In this document: in pieces, positions 1 to 9,930 of the stretch
Numbering within the stretch: position 1 is the stretch's first letter
Layout of the letters: every line of letters starts with the position of its first letter
NCBI GenBank assembly: GCA_008694505.1
Contig: VZDJ01000667.1
Location: 1 to 64,000, forward strand
Direction: 5' to 3'
Length of the DNA: 64,000 nucleotides
Source: Cyanoderma ruficeps
Lineage: Eukaryota; Chordata; Aves; Passeriformes; Timaliidae
Program-made: the position numbers and the translations under genes
Notes under the pieces: generated by a model
What the model was told of the DNA's origin: nothing
The model's database searches: none
What the model saw: the letters and a program-made list of their open reading frames with translations, nothing else

Positions 1-118
1 CCCTGACCCTAACCCTGACCCTGACCCTTACACTAAACACTAAGTCCTAACACTTAACACTAAACCGTTACACTTAACACTAAACCCTTACACTAAACAC
101 TAATACTAATCAAGTTCC
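1..118. repeat. Degenerate telomere-type repeat tract
   Basis: The first bases are runs of CCCTGA and CCCTAA hexamers that grade into variants such as ACACTAA and ACACTTA. The vertebrate telomere C-strand reads CCCTAA 5'->3' at the left end of a chromosome, so the orientation fits a left chromosome end or a subtelomeric junction. The units are too diverged for a functional terminal array. They look like telomere-variant or interstitial telomeric repeats. Confidence 0.8.
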
Positions 119-361
119 ACTATTTGTCCACATGGTGGCAGCATTTCCTCTGAGCTCAGCCCAGGGCTGCCTCGCACCTAGGGGGCAGGCGCAGGTGAGA
201 GCTGCAGTACCACCCTATGTCCTCAGGGCAGCAGCACTGCCACAAATCTTGGCCCGTGGCTGCTACACACCCCAGGCACCAGCACAGAGTGGAGGCAAAA
301 AAGAACATGGTCCTTCCATACATCCTCTAAAATAAATGCACCAAAAGACCCCCCCAACCAC
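119..361. other. Unique island between two telomere-like tracts
   Basis: This GC-richer stretch is not hexameric and lies between two telomere-like tracts. It holds an open frame of 67 codons at 132-335, rich in Ala, Gln and Pro, which I do not recognise and do not call a gene. It may be unrelated DNA inserted or trapped inside telomeric repeats. Confidence 0.5.
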
Positions 362-396
362 AACAACCCTAACCCTAACCTAACCCTAAGTTAGTT
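362..396. repeat. Short interstitial telomeric repeat (CCCTAA)n
   Basis: About five near-perfect CCCTAA units, one lacking a C, in the same orientation as the tract at the window start. Beyond it the sequence becomes AT-rich and non-telomeric. Confidence 0.85.
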
Positions 397-1010
397 GACC
401 AAGTTAAAAACTAAAAGCCTTTATTTTAGGCTATATTTCCATATTTTTTATATTTATGATTTTGATATTTATATTTGTCATTACCAATCATCTTTGTTAT
501 TAATTTCTATGCCTATTATATCTAATATACATAACATGATATAAAATGTATCATATTCAATTGCATTACTGCAATAATTTTTCATACTTTATATTTCTAT
601 TTTTGTTACTTACATTTTTCTATTTCTATACTTATTTTTTTAATTCATGTTTATTCATTATTGTGTTTATATTTTAAATTATATTTTAAACTCTACGAAT
701 TTATTCACCTAACACATCAGAAACACAATTTAATTAGAACTAAATTAGCCTGGTTAGATAAGGCGTAAATATTTAATTTTTATTCAAATAATATTGGAAT
801 ATTTTCTCTGTGCATTTTTGGGGGGGGGTGTTTGTGGGCTTATTTTGTTTTGGATTTCTTTGCTAATAAACAATGAGGTTTGGGGAGTTGCAAAATAAAA
901 TGTTTAATTTGTTTTATCCCTACCTCGGAAATACACCTCGACATTGAGTTACTGGTGGTAATACTGTACATAGTAGAATGAGGCCTGTTACGGGGTTGAA
1001 AGGAAAAACA
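397..1010. other. AT-rich non-coding DNA
   Basis: Very AT-rich sequence dominated by TATTT and ATTTT words, with a G-run at about 820-828. No supported gene, RNA or recognisable element was found. Confidence 0.6.
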
Positions 1011-1194
1011 TGGCACCACACTGTTCACAGCTTTCTCCATTCAGGTTTTTTAATTTAGCAGAAAATACAGAGGGTTTGCTAACTGCACTCTCAATTATAT
1101 CCAGACGTCCTGAGGACATGGAGGTCATTTTTCAACTTCTTTCTTGCCAACAGGCAAAGTTCCACATACTCAGGGTAAGAAAGAGTAAGGGAAA

Positions 1195-1553
1195 AAAAGT
1201 AACAAAGAAAACATAAAAAAACAAAAATAGAAATAAAATAAATAATTAAAAAATAAAATTTAAAAGTTATAAAAAATGAAATAAAAATTAAAAACAAAAG
1301 AAAAAAATCACTTTAAAAGCAATTAAAATAAAGTTTAAAAATAATAAAAAATAAAAGAAGATACAAAAGAATTTTAAAAAAATCAGATCAAAAATATAAA
1401 AACAGAAGACATAAAATATAAAACCTTTAAATTGCCAAAAAAAGGGGAAAATAAAATAACACAAGAGCATTAAAAAATAAAATACAGAAATCAATAAGTA
1501 AAAAATGAAAAGTAAAATAATAAGTATAATAAAATATGAAATTAAATAAATGC
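1195..1553. repeat. A-rich low-complexity tract
   Basis: About 360 bases made almost only of A-rich words such as AAAATAAA and AAAATTAAAA, with a strong purine bias on this strand. The Phe/Ile/Leu-rich open frames on the other strand are by-products of this composition. It may be an expanded and decayed poly(A) or simple repeat. Confidence 0.75.
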
Positions 1554-1560
1554 TGCTCTC

Positions 1561-3050
1561 CACCCAGACCAGTGCTTAACACAGCTCTGGGAGCATCCTG
1601 GATTGTGCAGGGATAGGGAAAACAAACCCAGTTTTTCCCAGAAAATAAGGTTTTCTAGACAATTCCCAGTTTTGCTTGGAAACAAATGCTAATTTAGCAG
1701 GAAACTCATTGGATGAACATCCAAATGTGCCAAGGCATGAAAGAACCACCCCGTGATGTCCAAGGAAGAGCAACTAGGCCAAAATTTAGGTTTTAATGGC
1801 ATTTATGTAATTAAAAATGCAGGAAATTTAACATTACAAAGAGATGAATTATGGAATTAAACACTCAGCAAGTTTTCCTCAGAAGTCACAGAATTCTATG
1901 GATATGGTGCTCAACAACTCCTGATTTTCCAACCTTAATTTGGTAAATTGCCTTGGAAATGTGCCTTATGAAGTACCAAAATTCCAATTAGGATAGAGAA
2001 TTGGCATTTGGAGGAGAATGACACCAGGAACTCCAGCTGAAAGCAACAATTTATTGGGAAAGGCAGGAAATAAAACAGTCTCTGGTTATGGTCAGGCATT
2101 TATCCAGGAGTCAGAGAGAAGTGGGAACCTTGGACTGGGATGCAGCCTTCCAGTCGCTTGGCTTCCTTGGCTCTCTCCTTTTTTGCCAACTACCTGCAAG
2201 ATGGAAAACAACAGGAATAAAGTTTCAAACATGGGTAGGATGTCCTTGGTTCAGGCAGATTGAAGTGCAGCTCCCAAGGAGCGAGTCCAGGCTGTGCCTC
2301 AGAGAGCTCCAGGAATCTGGGACTGCCCGTGGGATGAAAGAGCTGGAAAAGCACACCCAGCTGCTGGGTTTAGTGCTGGGACACAGCAAGGCCTTGGCTC
2401 AGCGGCAGCAGTTAGAGCTGTGAGTGGGGGAGAACACCCCAAACCCAGGTTAAACATCCAGCATTACATGCAGATGGATACTCCAGGAGAAACTCAGGTG
2501 GGAGAAGGTCCCTGGATGCTCCATGTTCCTTGCCATTGGCAACTTGGCCAGAGCCTCCCTAAAAATACTGACCTCACCATGCAGCTCTGACAAAATAAGA
2601 GAACCTATGGGAATCATCCAGCAATCCATGGATTTCCACTTATTAAGAACCAAAGGGGAAGCAAAATGTGTCCAAACTGCACTGTGACCAGCAGGTCTGA
2701 GAAGACATAGGAATTTATTCTAGAGGGGACACAAGTATCCCTCAGCCACCCAATAAATCTCTCTGGCTCTTCCCATTGCTCCCTGTGTTCATCACCTCTG
2801 TTGCAGGGTATATCTGGGGTTAAGAGCAGACAAGGCGATACAGCATGGCTGAAACTAGAGCAGACACTCATGCCTCCTTCCTACCTCCCCAAACATTGTC
2901 ATAGCCAACCCAAATGTCACTGTCAAATGGGAAAGATCAAGGCCTCATCACAGAGTCCCATAATGCTCCCAGAGGGCCCACAAGAGAGGTGAACTGGGTC
3001 TGTAGACCGGTTGGTGAGAGAAGAGTCCAGCGTAATGTGGGTGGACCGCC
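1561..3050. other. Subtelomeric non-coding DNA, nothing recognised
   Basis: Mixed-composition sequence with several overlapping short frames on both strands (for example 2088-2423). None resembles a family I know and no plausible exon chain links them. I see no transposon signature. Confidence 0.5.
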
Positions 3051-3054
3051 TAGA

Positions 3055-4450
3055 ACACACAATAATGGATACTTAGAGTTGCACCAGCAAGTGAGACTTG
3101 AGCAATAAAAACTGCTTCTGTCCACTGATCACTGCTCACCTTGCCAGCTGATATCCAGCTTTACCTCCTAAAAATAAAGACAAAGAGCAGTGCTGTAACA
3201 TGGCCGCCATTTACACCTCCCCTGCAAACACAAACAGAAAAGAAATCCTTCTCAGGGGACCCATCACCCAGGACAGGGCGCTCTGCCATGGATTTGATCC
3301 ATCTACATCTGAAAGAAAGTTAGGACAAAAGTCAAAGTGCTGCAGGATAACTTGACAGCTCCAGACACCATGTGTTAATCTAAGGATACCCTCTCTATAG
3401 GCCAACTACACCCTACATGACAAATTTCAAGTCCCCGGGACTTGTCCTATTACCCCTACACACCCAGACTGAGCAACAAGGCAGAGCAGCTCCGGGCCAA
3501 ACACACACTGACATCCGTGACACAGGAGACAACAAACAAGGGGACACAAAACTCTTGGCAAGGGGAATGGTTGTGAGGACTGAGAGAACTCAGAATGAAG
3601 TGACCGAGGTAAGACTGAAAGTGAGCTGATCAGGCTCAGAGAACCTTCCAGGAAGAAGATGCTAACAGGATGACTCATCCCAAGAACCGCAAAGATGGAT
3701 GCCAGAGAATCCTACAGTTAGAATCCTTTACCTAGTGTTGCATTCCTAAAAGACCTAATCCACTGGAATGGATCATGGCAGTGCACAGCTGCCGATACAG
3801 CTCAGAACAAGTCCTAAAAAGGCATCAGCCTGGATGCTTGTGAAGAGAGATGCAATTCCAATGCATGTCTGAACTCCTGAGTCAAAAGAGCCTGGTTGAG
3901 GAATGCAGAGATCAGAAATGCTAACACTGATGCCAGGGTTTTTGATAGGCCCCTCGAAGGGCTACAGTAAAAGACATGAAACATGAGATGCCCAGAGGAC
4001 ACAGAGTGCACAGCAGACAAGTGACATGACATGCCCTGGGACTGCTCTGCCCTGCATACCTGAGCAATGCGATCCAAAATGAGACTTTCTCTTTACATAT
4101 CTTAAGGGGTCACATCTTGGACATCCCTGTCTCCAAACCTGACTCAAAATTCCTCCTGGTGACCCCACACCCCACTTTCATCCCCTCTGTGAGCCATAGC
4201 CCTCTACTTATCTCCCAGACATCTGGGGATGGGAATCCACATTGGGTGCCAAAGAAGGCCACCCTGCCCCCTGGGAATCCCCTGCTTTCACTGGGCTGCT
4301 GTCTCTTAGTTACCATAAAGAAAAGCAAGTAACAAAGCATAATCTTAGCAGCACATTGGCCAAAACCTGGCAATTCTGCTACTCGTCATCTTCTAAGCAT
4401 GCCTGGGTCCTCAGGCAGCATGCTTCAGCTGTGCTCAGAGGCTGACTCTT
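3055..4450 (+). repeat. Diverged duplication, copy 1
   Basis: The start of this segment (about 3058-3240) matches 6318-6500 clearly. The shared text includes a stretch on CACCAGCAAGTGAGACTTG, then CTGCTTCTGTCCAC and ATCACTGCTCACCTT, and later a shared TGCTGTAACA. Weaker matches in the same order link about 3476-3670 with 7280-7490, and about 4305-4410 with 8125-8240. This points to one old duplication with many indels. Neither copy shows a conserved open frame. Confidence 0.65.
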
Positions 4451-4538
4451 GCAGTGCCTAGGTCTTAGCAGCATTATTGGCACTGAGGCCATCCACGTCG
4501 GCCTCCATTAGGGGTGTGAGCATGCCAGGTTGCAGCAG

Positions 4539-5570
4539 GACAGGGAGGGCACGGTGGACATGCCCAGGGAACCTCAACCCTGCGGACTCTGCCCCTTCAC
4601 TGTCACTTCCTGCCTAGCCCTAGCCTTAGGGTTACTGCCTGCACCTCTCAGGGCTTCTGGCATTGTCCTGCATTAAGACTGCGGCCTGTACCTGCTCTCA
4701 GGGAAACACAGTGTTGGTAGCCATGCTGTGAAGGCTAGTACACCTGTACTCTGACTTGTATCCTAGCCTGTATCCCTGATTTTCTCTGTGTGCTCTTTAG
4801 CCCTTGACTCCTTAATCTCTAAAGTCCTCCCTCAGCCTCTGTGTGTGTCACTGTTGCGTGTCCCTGCTGAACCCTACTTCTTTAAAACCCTACACCTTGC
4901 AACTGGGGATGCTCTTCATCCATTAGGGTCCCAAAAGCTGCCCGCAGGTGGGACAGGTGCTTCCACAGTTCCCTACCTACCCTAAGTGTGGCCCAAAGTC
5001 AGGGCAGAGGCTGACAGAGACAAACTCCTTGTGGTGGCAAAAGGCATGAAGCCTTACCAACTGCTGCCTCAAGGAGGGGTAGGAGCAATTCCACCAGCTG
5101 CGGAGAGACAGGGAATCCCAGGGTGGGTGAGGCAGGAAACCCCCATTATCCTCAACCCTGTTGGATCCTGCTCCCCACTATTGCTTCCTGCCTGGCCCTA
5201 GCCTTAGGGCTAGTGCCTGCATGTGACAGGACTTCTTGCACTGTCCTGCATTAGGGTTGCTGCCTGCACCTGCTCTCGGGGAAACACAGTGTTGGTAGCG
5301 GTACTGTGAGGGCCGGTACACCTGTACTCTAACTTGCATCCTAGCCTTTACCCCTGATTTTCACTGTGTATTCTCTAGCCCTCGACTCCTTTTACCTCTC
5401 AAGCCCTCCCTCAGCCTCTGTGTGTCACTGTCGAGTGCTCCTGCTGAACTACTACCCCACACCTTGCAACTGGCATTGCTCCTTATCAGAATGCTCCTGG
5501 GACAGAGATCCCAGGGTGTGCTGGGCCAGGAATCCCCCACTGCGCCCCAACCCTGTGGACTCTCAAAAAA
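4539..5570 (+). repeat. Long-unit tandem duplication (spacing about 578 bp)
   Basis: Two long units are evident. CTTCCTGCCT followed by CCTAGCCTTAGGG occurs at about 4606 and again at about 5184. The following 300 bases match through ACACAGTGTTGGTAGC, TACACCTGTACTCT and CCTCCCTCAGCCTCTGTGTG. A third partial unit starts at about 5500 (CAACCCTG at 5548, only 395 bases after its counterpart at 5153). It then diverges. No conserved coding frame is shared among the copies. It looks like a young subtelomeric satellite or segmental tandem duplication. Confidence 0.8.
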
Positions 5571-6314
5571 GGCTAACAATACAAAGGTCCCTAGAACATG
5601 GAGACAGGTCGGAAGTGCCCTGCCCGGTGAAGGCTCTGATGATGCTGAGGAGAAACCCTCTCCCTTTACTTCTGAGGGGGCCATGCAACTAGGGCCCTCT
5701 CCTCTAAGGTAACTTTAAATTGCCTCCTGGGACTGAAAAGGTTTTTCCCCTTCTCCCGACCACTGGCTCCAACACTTAGCTTTTGGGACATGTTAAATCA
5801 GTGGACAAAATCCACCCTTGATACGAACATGTCAGCACCATGGATGTCAAAATATTCTCTGCATCCACTTTGGTGCTGCTGTATCCAAATTTTGCCTCCA
5901 CACCTCCTCACACTACCTAGGACCACCAAACAGAAAATACGACTATCCCCCTCCAAAAGAGTAATCCCCGGGGTTCCTCCAAACTGCTCTCCAGCCTCTC
6001 CCTCGAATCTTCATTTGACTCCAGAGGCTGCCCGGAGGGTGCCTGTAAAAGAACAAGGTACACCGCTCGCCTATGGATCACCCCACCTAAAAGCCAACTC
6101 ACCGACTCCCTCTATTCCTTGGCATGCCTAGGGCAGCAGCAGCAGCACCTGCAAAGAAACAAACAAGCAAAAAAGCATGCTGAGTTACTGTGAAACAGCA
6201 ACCTCCCCGGTACGACTGAAGTATGCCACATGCATACCTTAAGGTTGCACCCATCTGGCCTCTGCCATCCTGTGCCAGGACATCCGGCAAGGGGACCACC
6301 TAAAATAAAAAAAA
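5571..6314. other. Non-coding spacer between repeat copies
   Basis: No recognised gene. A 113-codon open frame at 5790-6131 is Pro/Ser-rich and has no family resemblance that I can see. The stretch lies between the tandem duplication and copy 2 of the larger duplication. Confidence 0.45.
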
Positions 6315-8310
6315 AAAGACCAGTGAATGCTTAGAATTGCACCAGCAAGTGAGACTTGAGCAATAGCAACTGCTTCTGTCCACCAATCACTGCTCACCTT
6401 ACCCACTTCACCTTGACTGATGAACTCATGCTTTACTTCCTAAAAGAAGGATAAAGAACAATGCTGTAACAGAGCCACCATTTACTCTTTCCCTGAAAAG
6501 CTGAACAATGTCCAATCTTTCCAGGGAGAAAGGGGAAAACAAAATGGAAAGGTGTGTACCAACCTACGGTCCAAAAGCATTCCGATGCAGAAGTAGTTTC
6601 GGTTTGAAACTGATTGAACATAACCTCCTTCTACAAGAGTCTTGGTCATATCAGAGCAGCAGTTTAAATGCTCCAGACCACCTGTAAAGCACAAAAAACC
6701 CCAAAGGCTGGTTATAGTTTCATCACTAATCCAACAACTCCAGCAGCCTCCAGTTTTGTGCTGGAATTGATACTCATCTTGATTGCCGGTACTGATCTGG
6801 TCATGGTCCCCCCCAGTGTTGCTATCCGGCCGTGCCAAATGCTTCGCATCTTCAAAATGAAATGAAAAGCTGAATGATGAGGCAAACATAGAGAAAAAAG
6901 TCAGGCTGTAGCTCAGACTTTGAGTTCTGACTCACCTCACCAGTGTACTCCTCTGGCCTCCTGTGTTTGTATCAGGTTTCCTGTATTCTTATCCCTCTGC
7001 AAAAGAATTGTCAAAGTCACTCAGACACACAGGGAAAGCTTAACCTTTCCAAAGTTCTCATTTCTCAAAGCAAACTGCCTAGGATCTGACAACAATGTGC
7101 ATTAAGACAAATTACTAGAAAACCATGAGACGCCACTGTACCGCTCCCTTTGTCTTTGCCCAACTCTGCACAGACCAGCCACGGTCGCTCTGTCTGAGTT
7201 GTGGCTTGTGTGGCTAAGCAAAGCAAAATGTTCCCTGTTAAGTCTTCTTTCTATTCTACGTACTCCCTAATCTATCCCACAAGGCAGAGCAGTTCCAGCC
7301 TGAACACAAACAACACATTATGCTACAAACAGTGTGACACAAAGATGATAAAAAGAGTTCCCAGCAAGAAGAATAATGGCAAGGACGGAGGTGACACTGA
7401 AAGAGATGGCCGATGGTATGGCAATGGCGGATGGAGGAGGCTCTGAGGAGCAGAGGAAAAGACTATAACAGAATGACCTGTTAAAAGAGCTGTTGGTCAC
7501 ATGAGTTAGTCACAATAATTAAGATAGCCGTGAGACAATGCTACGTTTAGAATGCTCCCCATAGCCATACAATATTACAAGCCCCAGAACATTACAACTC
7601 ACGGCTAGATAGGACTGATGGCAATACAGCCGGGAACAAGGCCTCAAAAGACGTCCGACTTGATGCTTCTGAGATGCCACTTCAAGATGAGGCTGAGCCC
7701 ACCATAAAAGAATGAATTATATCGGCATCTTGCCGAGAAGTGGGAATGTTCAAGAATCTAGGGATGATGGCCGACACTCATGATAAGACCTTCAGGGGGA
7801 AAAGGCAGAGATATCTGACTCAAGGGATGCCAAAGACATGCTAGACAACACAGCACACCGAACAATACAACTCAGACTGGAACTGTTCTACACTGCACAC
7901 CCTGTGTCTGCAATCAAAAGCAGAGCAGTCCCCTTTAGCTGTCCTAAAAGGCCTCTTAGGAGAAATCCCTCTGCTAGTTTAAATCTGTCCCAAGAATTTC
8001 CAACCTGCTACCCTACTATTGTCCCATCTCGAGGCCATGGTCTCTGACTTATCTTTTGGGTGACTGGCAAGGTGAATCCATGCTGGACCTGAAATAAGTC
8101 TGCCTCAGAAGGCCCTGCAATCAACTGTTAGCCTCTTAGTCAGCTACAATAAAGAAAGCCAAAACCAACGTCTGAGTTTAGTGTTATGTGAGCCAAATCC
8201 CAATTATGTGGCTACTTGCTCTCCCCTAAGCGTGCCTGCATCCTTAAGTCTCCAGCTTCATCCCAATTAAAGCTATGGCTATTATTGTGATTGGCGCTTG
8301 GGCTAGTGAG
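6315..8310 (+). repeat. Diverged duplication, copy 2
   Basis: This is the partner of 3055-4450, in the same orientation. The best-matching part is 6318-6500. The segment is about 600 bases longer than copy 1, so one copy has gained or lost sequence. A 135-codon frame on the minus strand (6482-6889) lies in the copy, but copy 1 does not preserve it, which argues against a conserved gene. Confidence 0.6.
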
Positions 8311-8975
8311 AAGCAAAGTTACACAGCATTTCTGTGAGTGCAGTAGATACACTTGTGTGCTCTAAGATGCCATGCTTGTACAAACCCTTGGGGGGGCCCT
8401 CAAATGGACATTACTTCTCACCATGCTGCCTTAAAAAACCTCTCATAGTAACTCCTAAATGAGTATCACCCATCCTTCCTGGGTGACAATCCTCATCTTA
8501 CTCACCAGAAACCTCAATCTCAAACATCATCTTCAACACAAGGCAGATCCCTTTTGCAACCTACTGAATCTGCTGAAAAAATCTGAAGTATCATACTTGA
8601 CAAAATTTCAGGAATTTCAGAAAGTTAGCACTCCTCCTGAAAAGAACAAGAACAAAACCAGAAAGTACAAAAGCACTGCACCACTCCTGAACATGCAATC
8701 TAAAATCATGGACTTAAATACTCCCTGTACTCACTGCTGCTTTCTTCATAGTATTTTCAAAGACTCTGCTACTTTAGATGCCTGAAAGCACCTGCTGAAA
8801 ACAAGCCGAGATAAGCTGAAAGACCCTCTTCACTAAACTGAAAGAAGAGCTCCCATCCCCACTGATCCCACACAGGGAATAAAGCCCCTTAGCAAAGGCT
8901 GGTGATAATATATCCCTGATTGGGCCCACCTCTCCTTCCCATGATGCCCGGGAAAAGGGAGGAGGCACATGCCAC
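8311..8975. other. Non-coding DNA, nothing recognised
   Basis: No repeat or gene signature was identified. A 108-codon frame at 8459-8785 is rich in Lys, Leu and Asn and typical of chance frames in this composition. Confidence 0.45.
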
Positions 8976-8979
8976 GAGG

Positions 8980-9043
8980 TATAAAAGCTCCCAGAGGCAC
9001 TGCAGTTGTTTGGCTCATCTGACTAAAATTCAAGGTGAATAAA
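8980..9043 (+). promoter_or_regulatory. TATA box with a close polyadenylation motif (LTR-like)
   Basis: TATAAAAG at 8980-8987 lies in a GC-richer context and is followed by AATAAA at 9038-9043. A TATA box about 55 bases before AATAAA is the spacing often seen in the U3-R part of retroviral LTRs. It could also be a chance pairing or a cellular core promoter. I could not define element ends. Confidence 0.3.
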
Positions 9044-9424
9044 GGGCTCAACAGAGAAGAAAACTCTACTGGGAGCTAACAACACTTCGCCTTTTTTNTT
9101 TTTTGCTACAGATACTTCAAACAAAATGGCAGAAATAAAACTTTTTGTTTTGACAGCATAGCTAGGTAAGTTGGATAATCTGTTGTTGACTTAGGTAATT
9201 ATTCCTTAGCGATTACTATGTAGTACTCCACATGCGACTAAGTAGGGTAGTGTAGAATAGTAATGATATGAATGGTGTAAATCCTAACAGGATTTCTAAA
9301 TAGGGCTACCTCCAGTAAAAAATAAGAAAAATAGTAGGATCCCAGGCAGTGTTAGGGCTATATATGTGCTAGGCTCATTCCTAGGTGAGATACTTGGTAC
9401 TGGGGCGCAGGTAGAAGTGCCCTG

Positions 9425-9930
9425 AAGAGCAGTTTTAAATCCTTAAAATGCTGAAAAAGGCAGAGCTTCCTTCTACTTAGAATGAGAAAATGGGACAGTT
9501 GTCTCCACTTAAACCAATACAATGGTAAATAAATGGCTTGTCCCTTTTAATTTAATTGACTAAAATTTTTGGAGAAGAAGGGTTTTCCTCACTTTAAATC
9601 TTTCCAGTGATGGAAAAAAGGGGATTTTCCTTCAATTCAAATCCTTAAAAAGAAGAGACAGCTGGGCTTCCTCCCCAATTTAAGTCTTAGGATGATGAAA
9701 AGGGAGAGTTACCCTTAATTCAAAACCATGAAAAAGCATCATTAAGGTTTTCCTCTTCCATGAAAAATAATGAAAAATGGGGATTCTGTATCAATAAATA
9801 TCCCTAAAAGCGTAGAAAATGTAAGGTTTTCATCAATAGACACTGCTAAAATTCCAGGGGCAGTGGAGTCCCCCACAATTTGAACACAGATAATCATAGA
9901 AAAGGAAGCTTCTTTCCTCAATTTAAACCC
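9425..9930. repeat. Degenerate minisatellite, unit about 50-60 bp
   Basis: Successive lines repeat a loose consensus: a TTTTCCTC-like word, AATTTAAATCC, then a GATGAAAAAGGGG-like word. Copies start near 9430, 9580, 9625, 9675, 9715 and 9890, with substitutions and indels. No open frame persists. The array is old and imperfect. Confidence 0.6.

Noticed and set aside
1091..1563. Phe/Ile/Leu-rich minus-strand frames that look like membrane proteins
   Set aside because: They are the reverse reading of an A-rich low-complexity tract; the hydrophobicity comes from T-rich codons only.
6482..6889. 135-codon minus-strand frame
   Set aside because: No recognised family, overlaps a duplicated non-coding segment, and the other copy does not preserve the frame.
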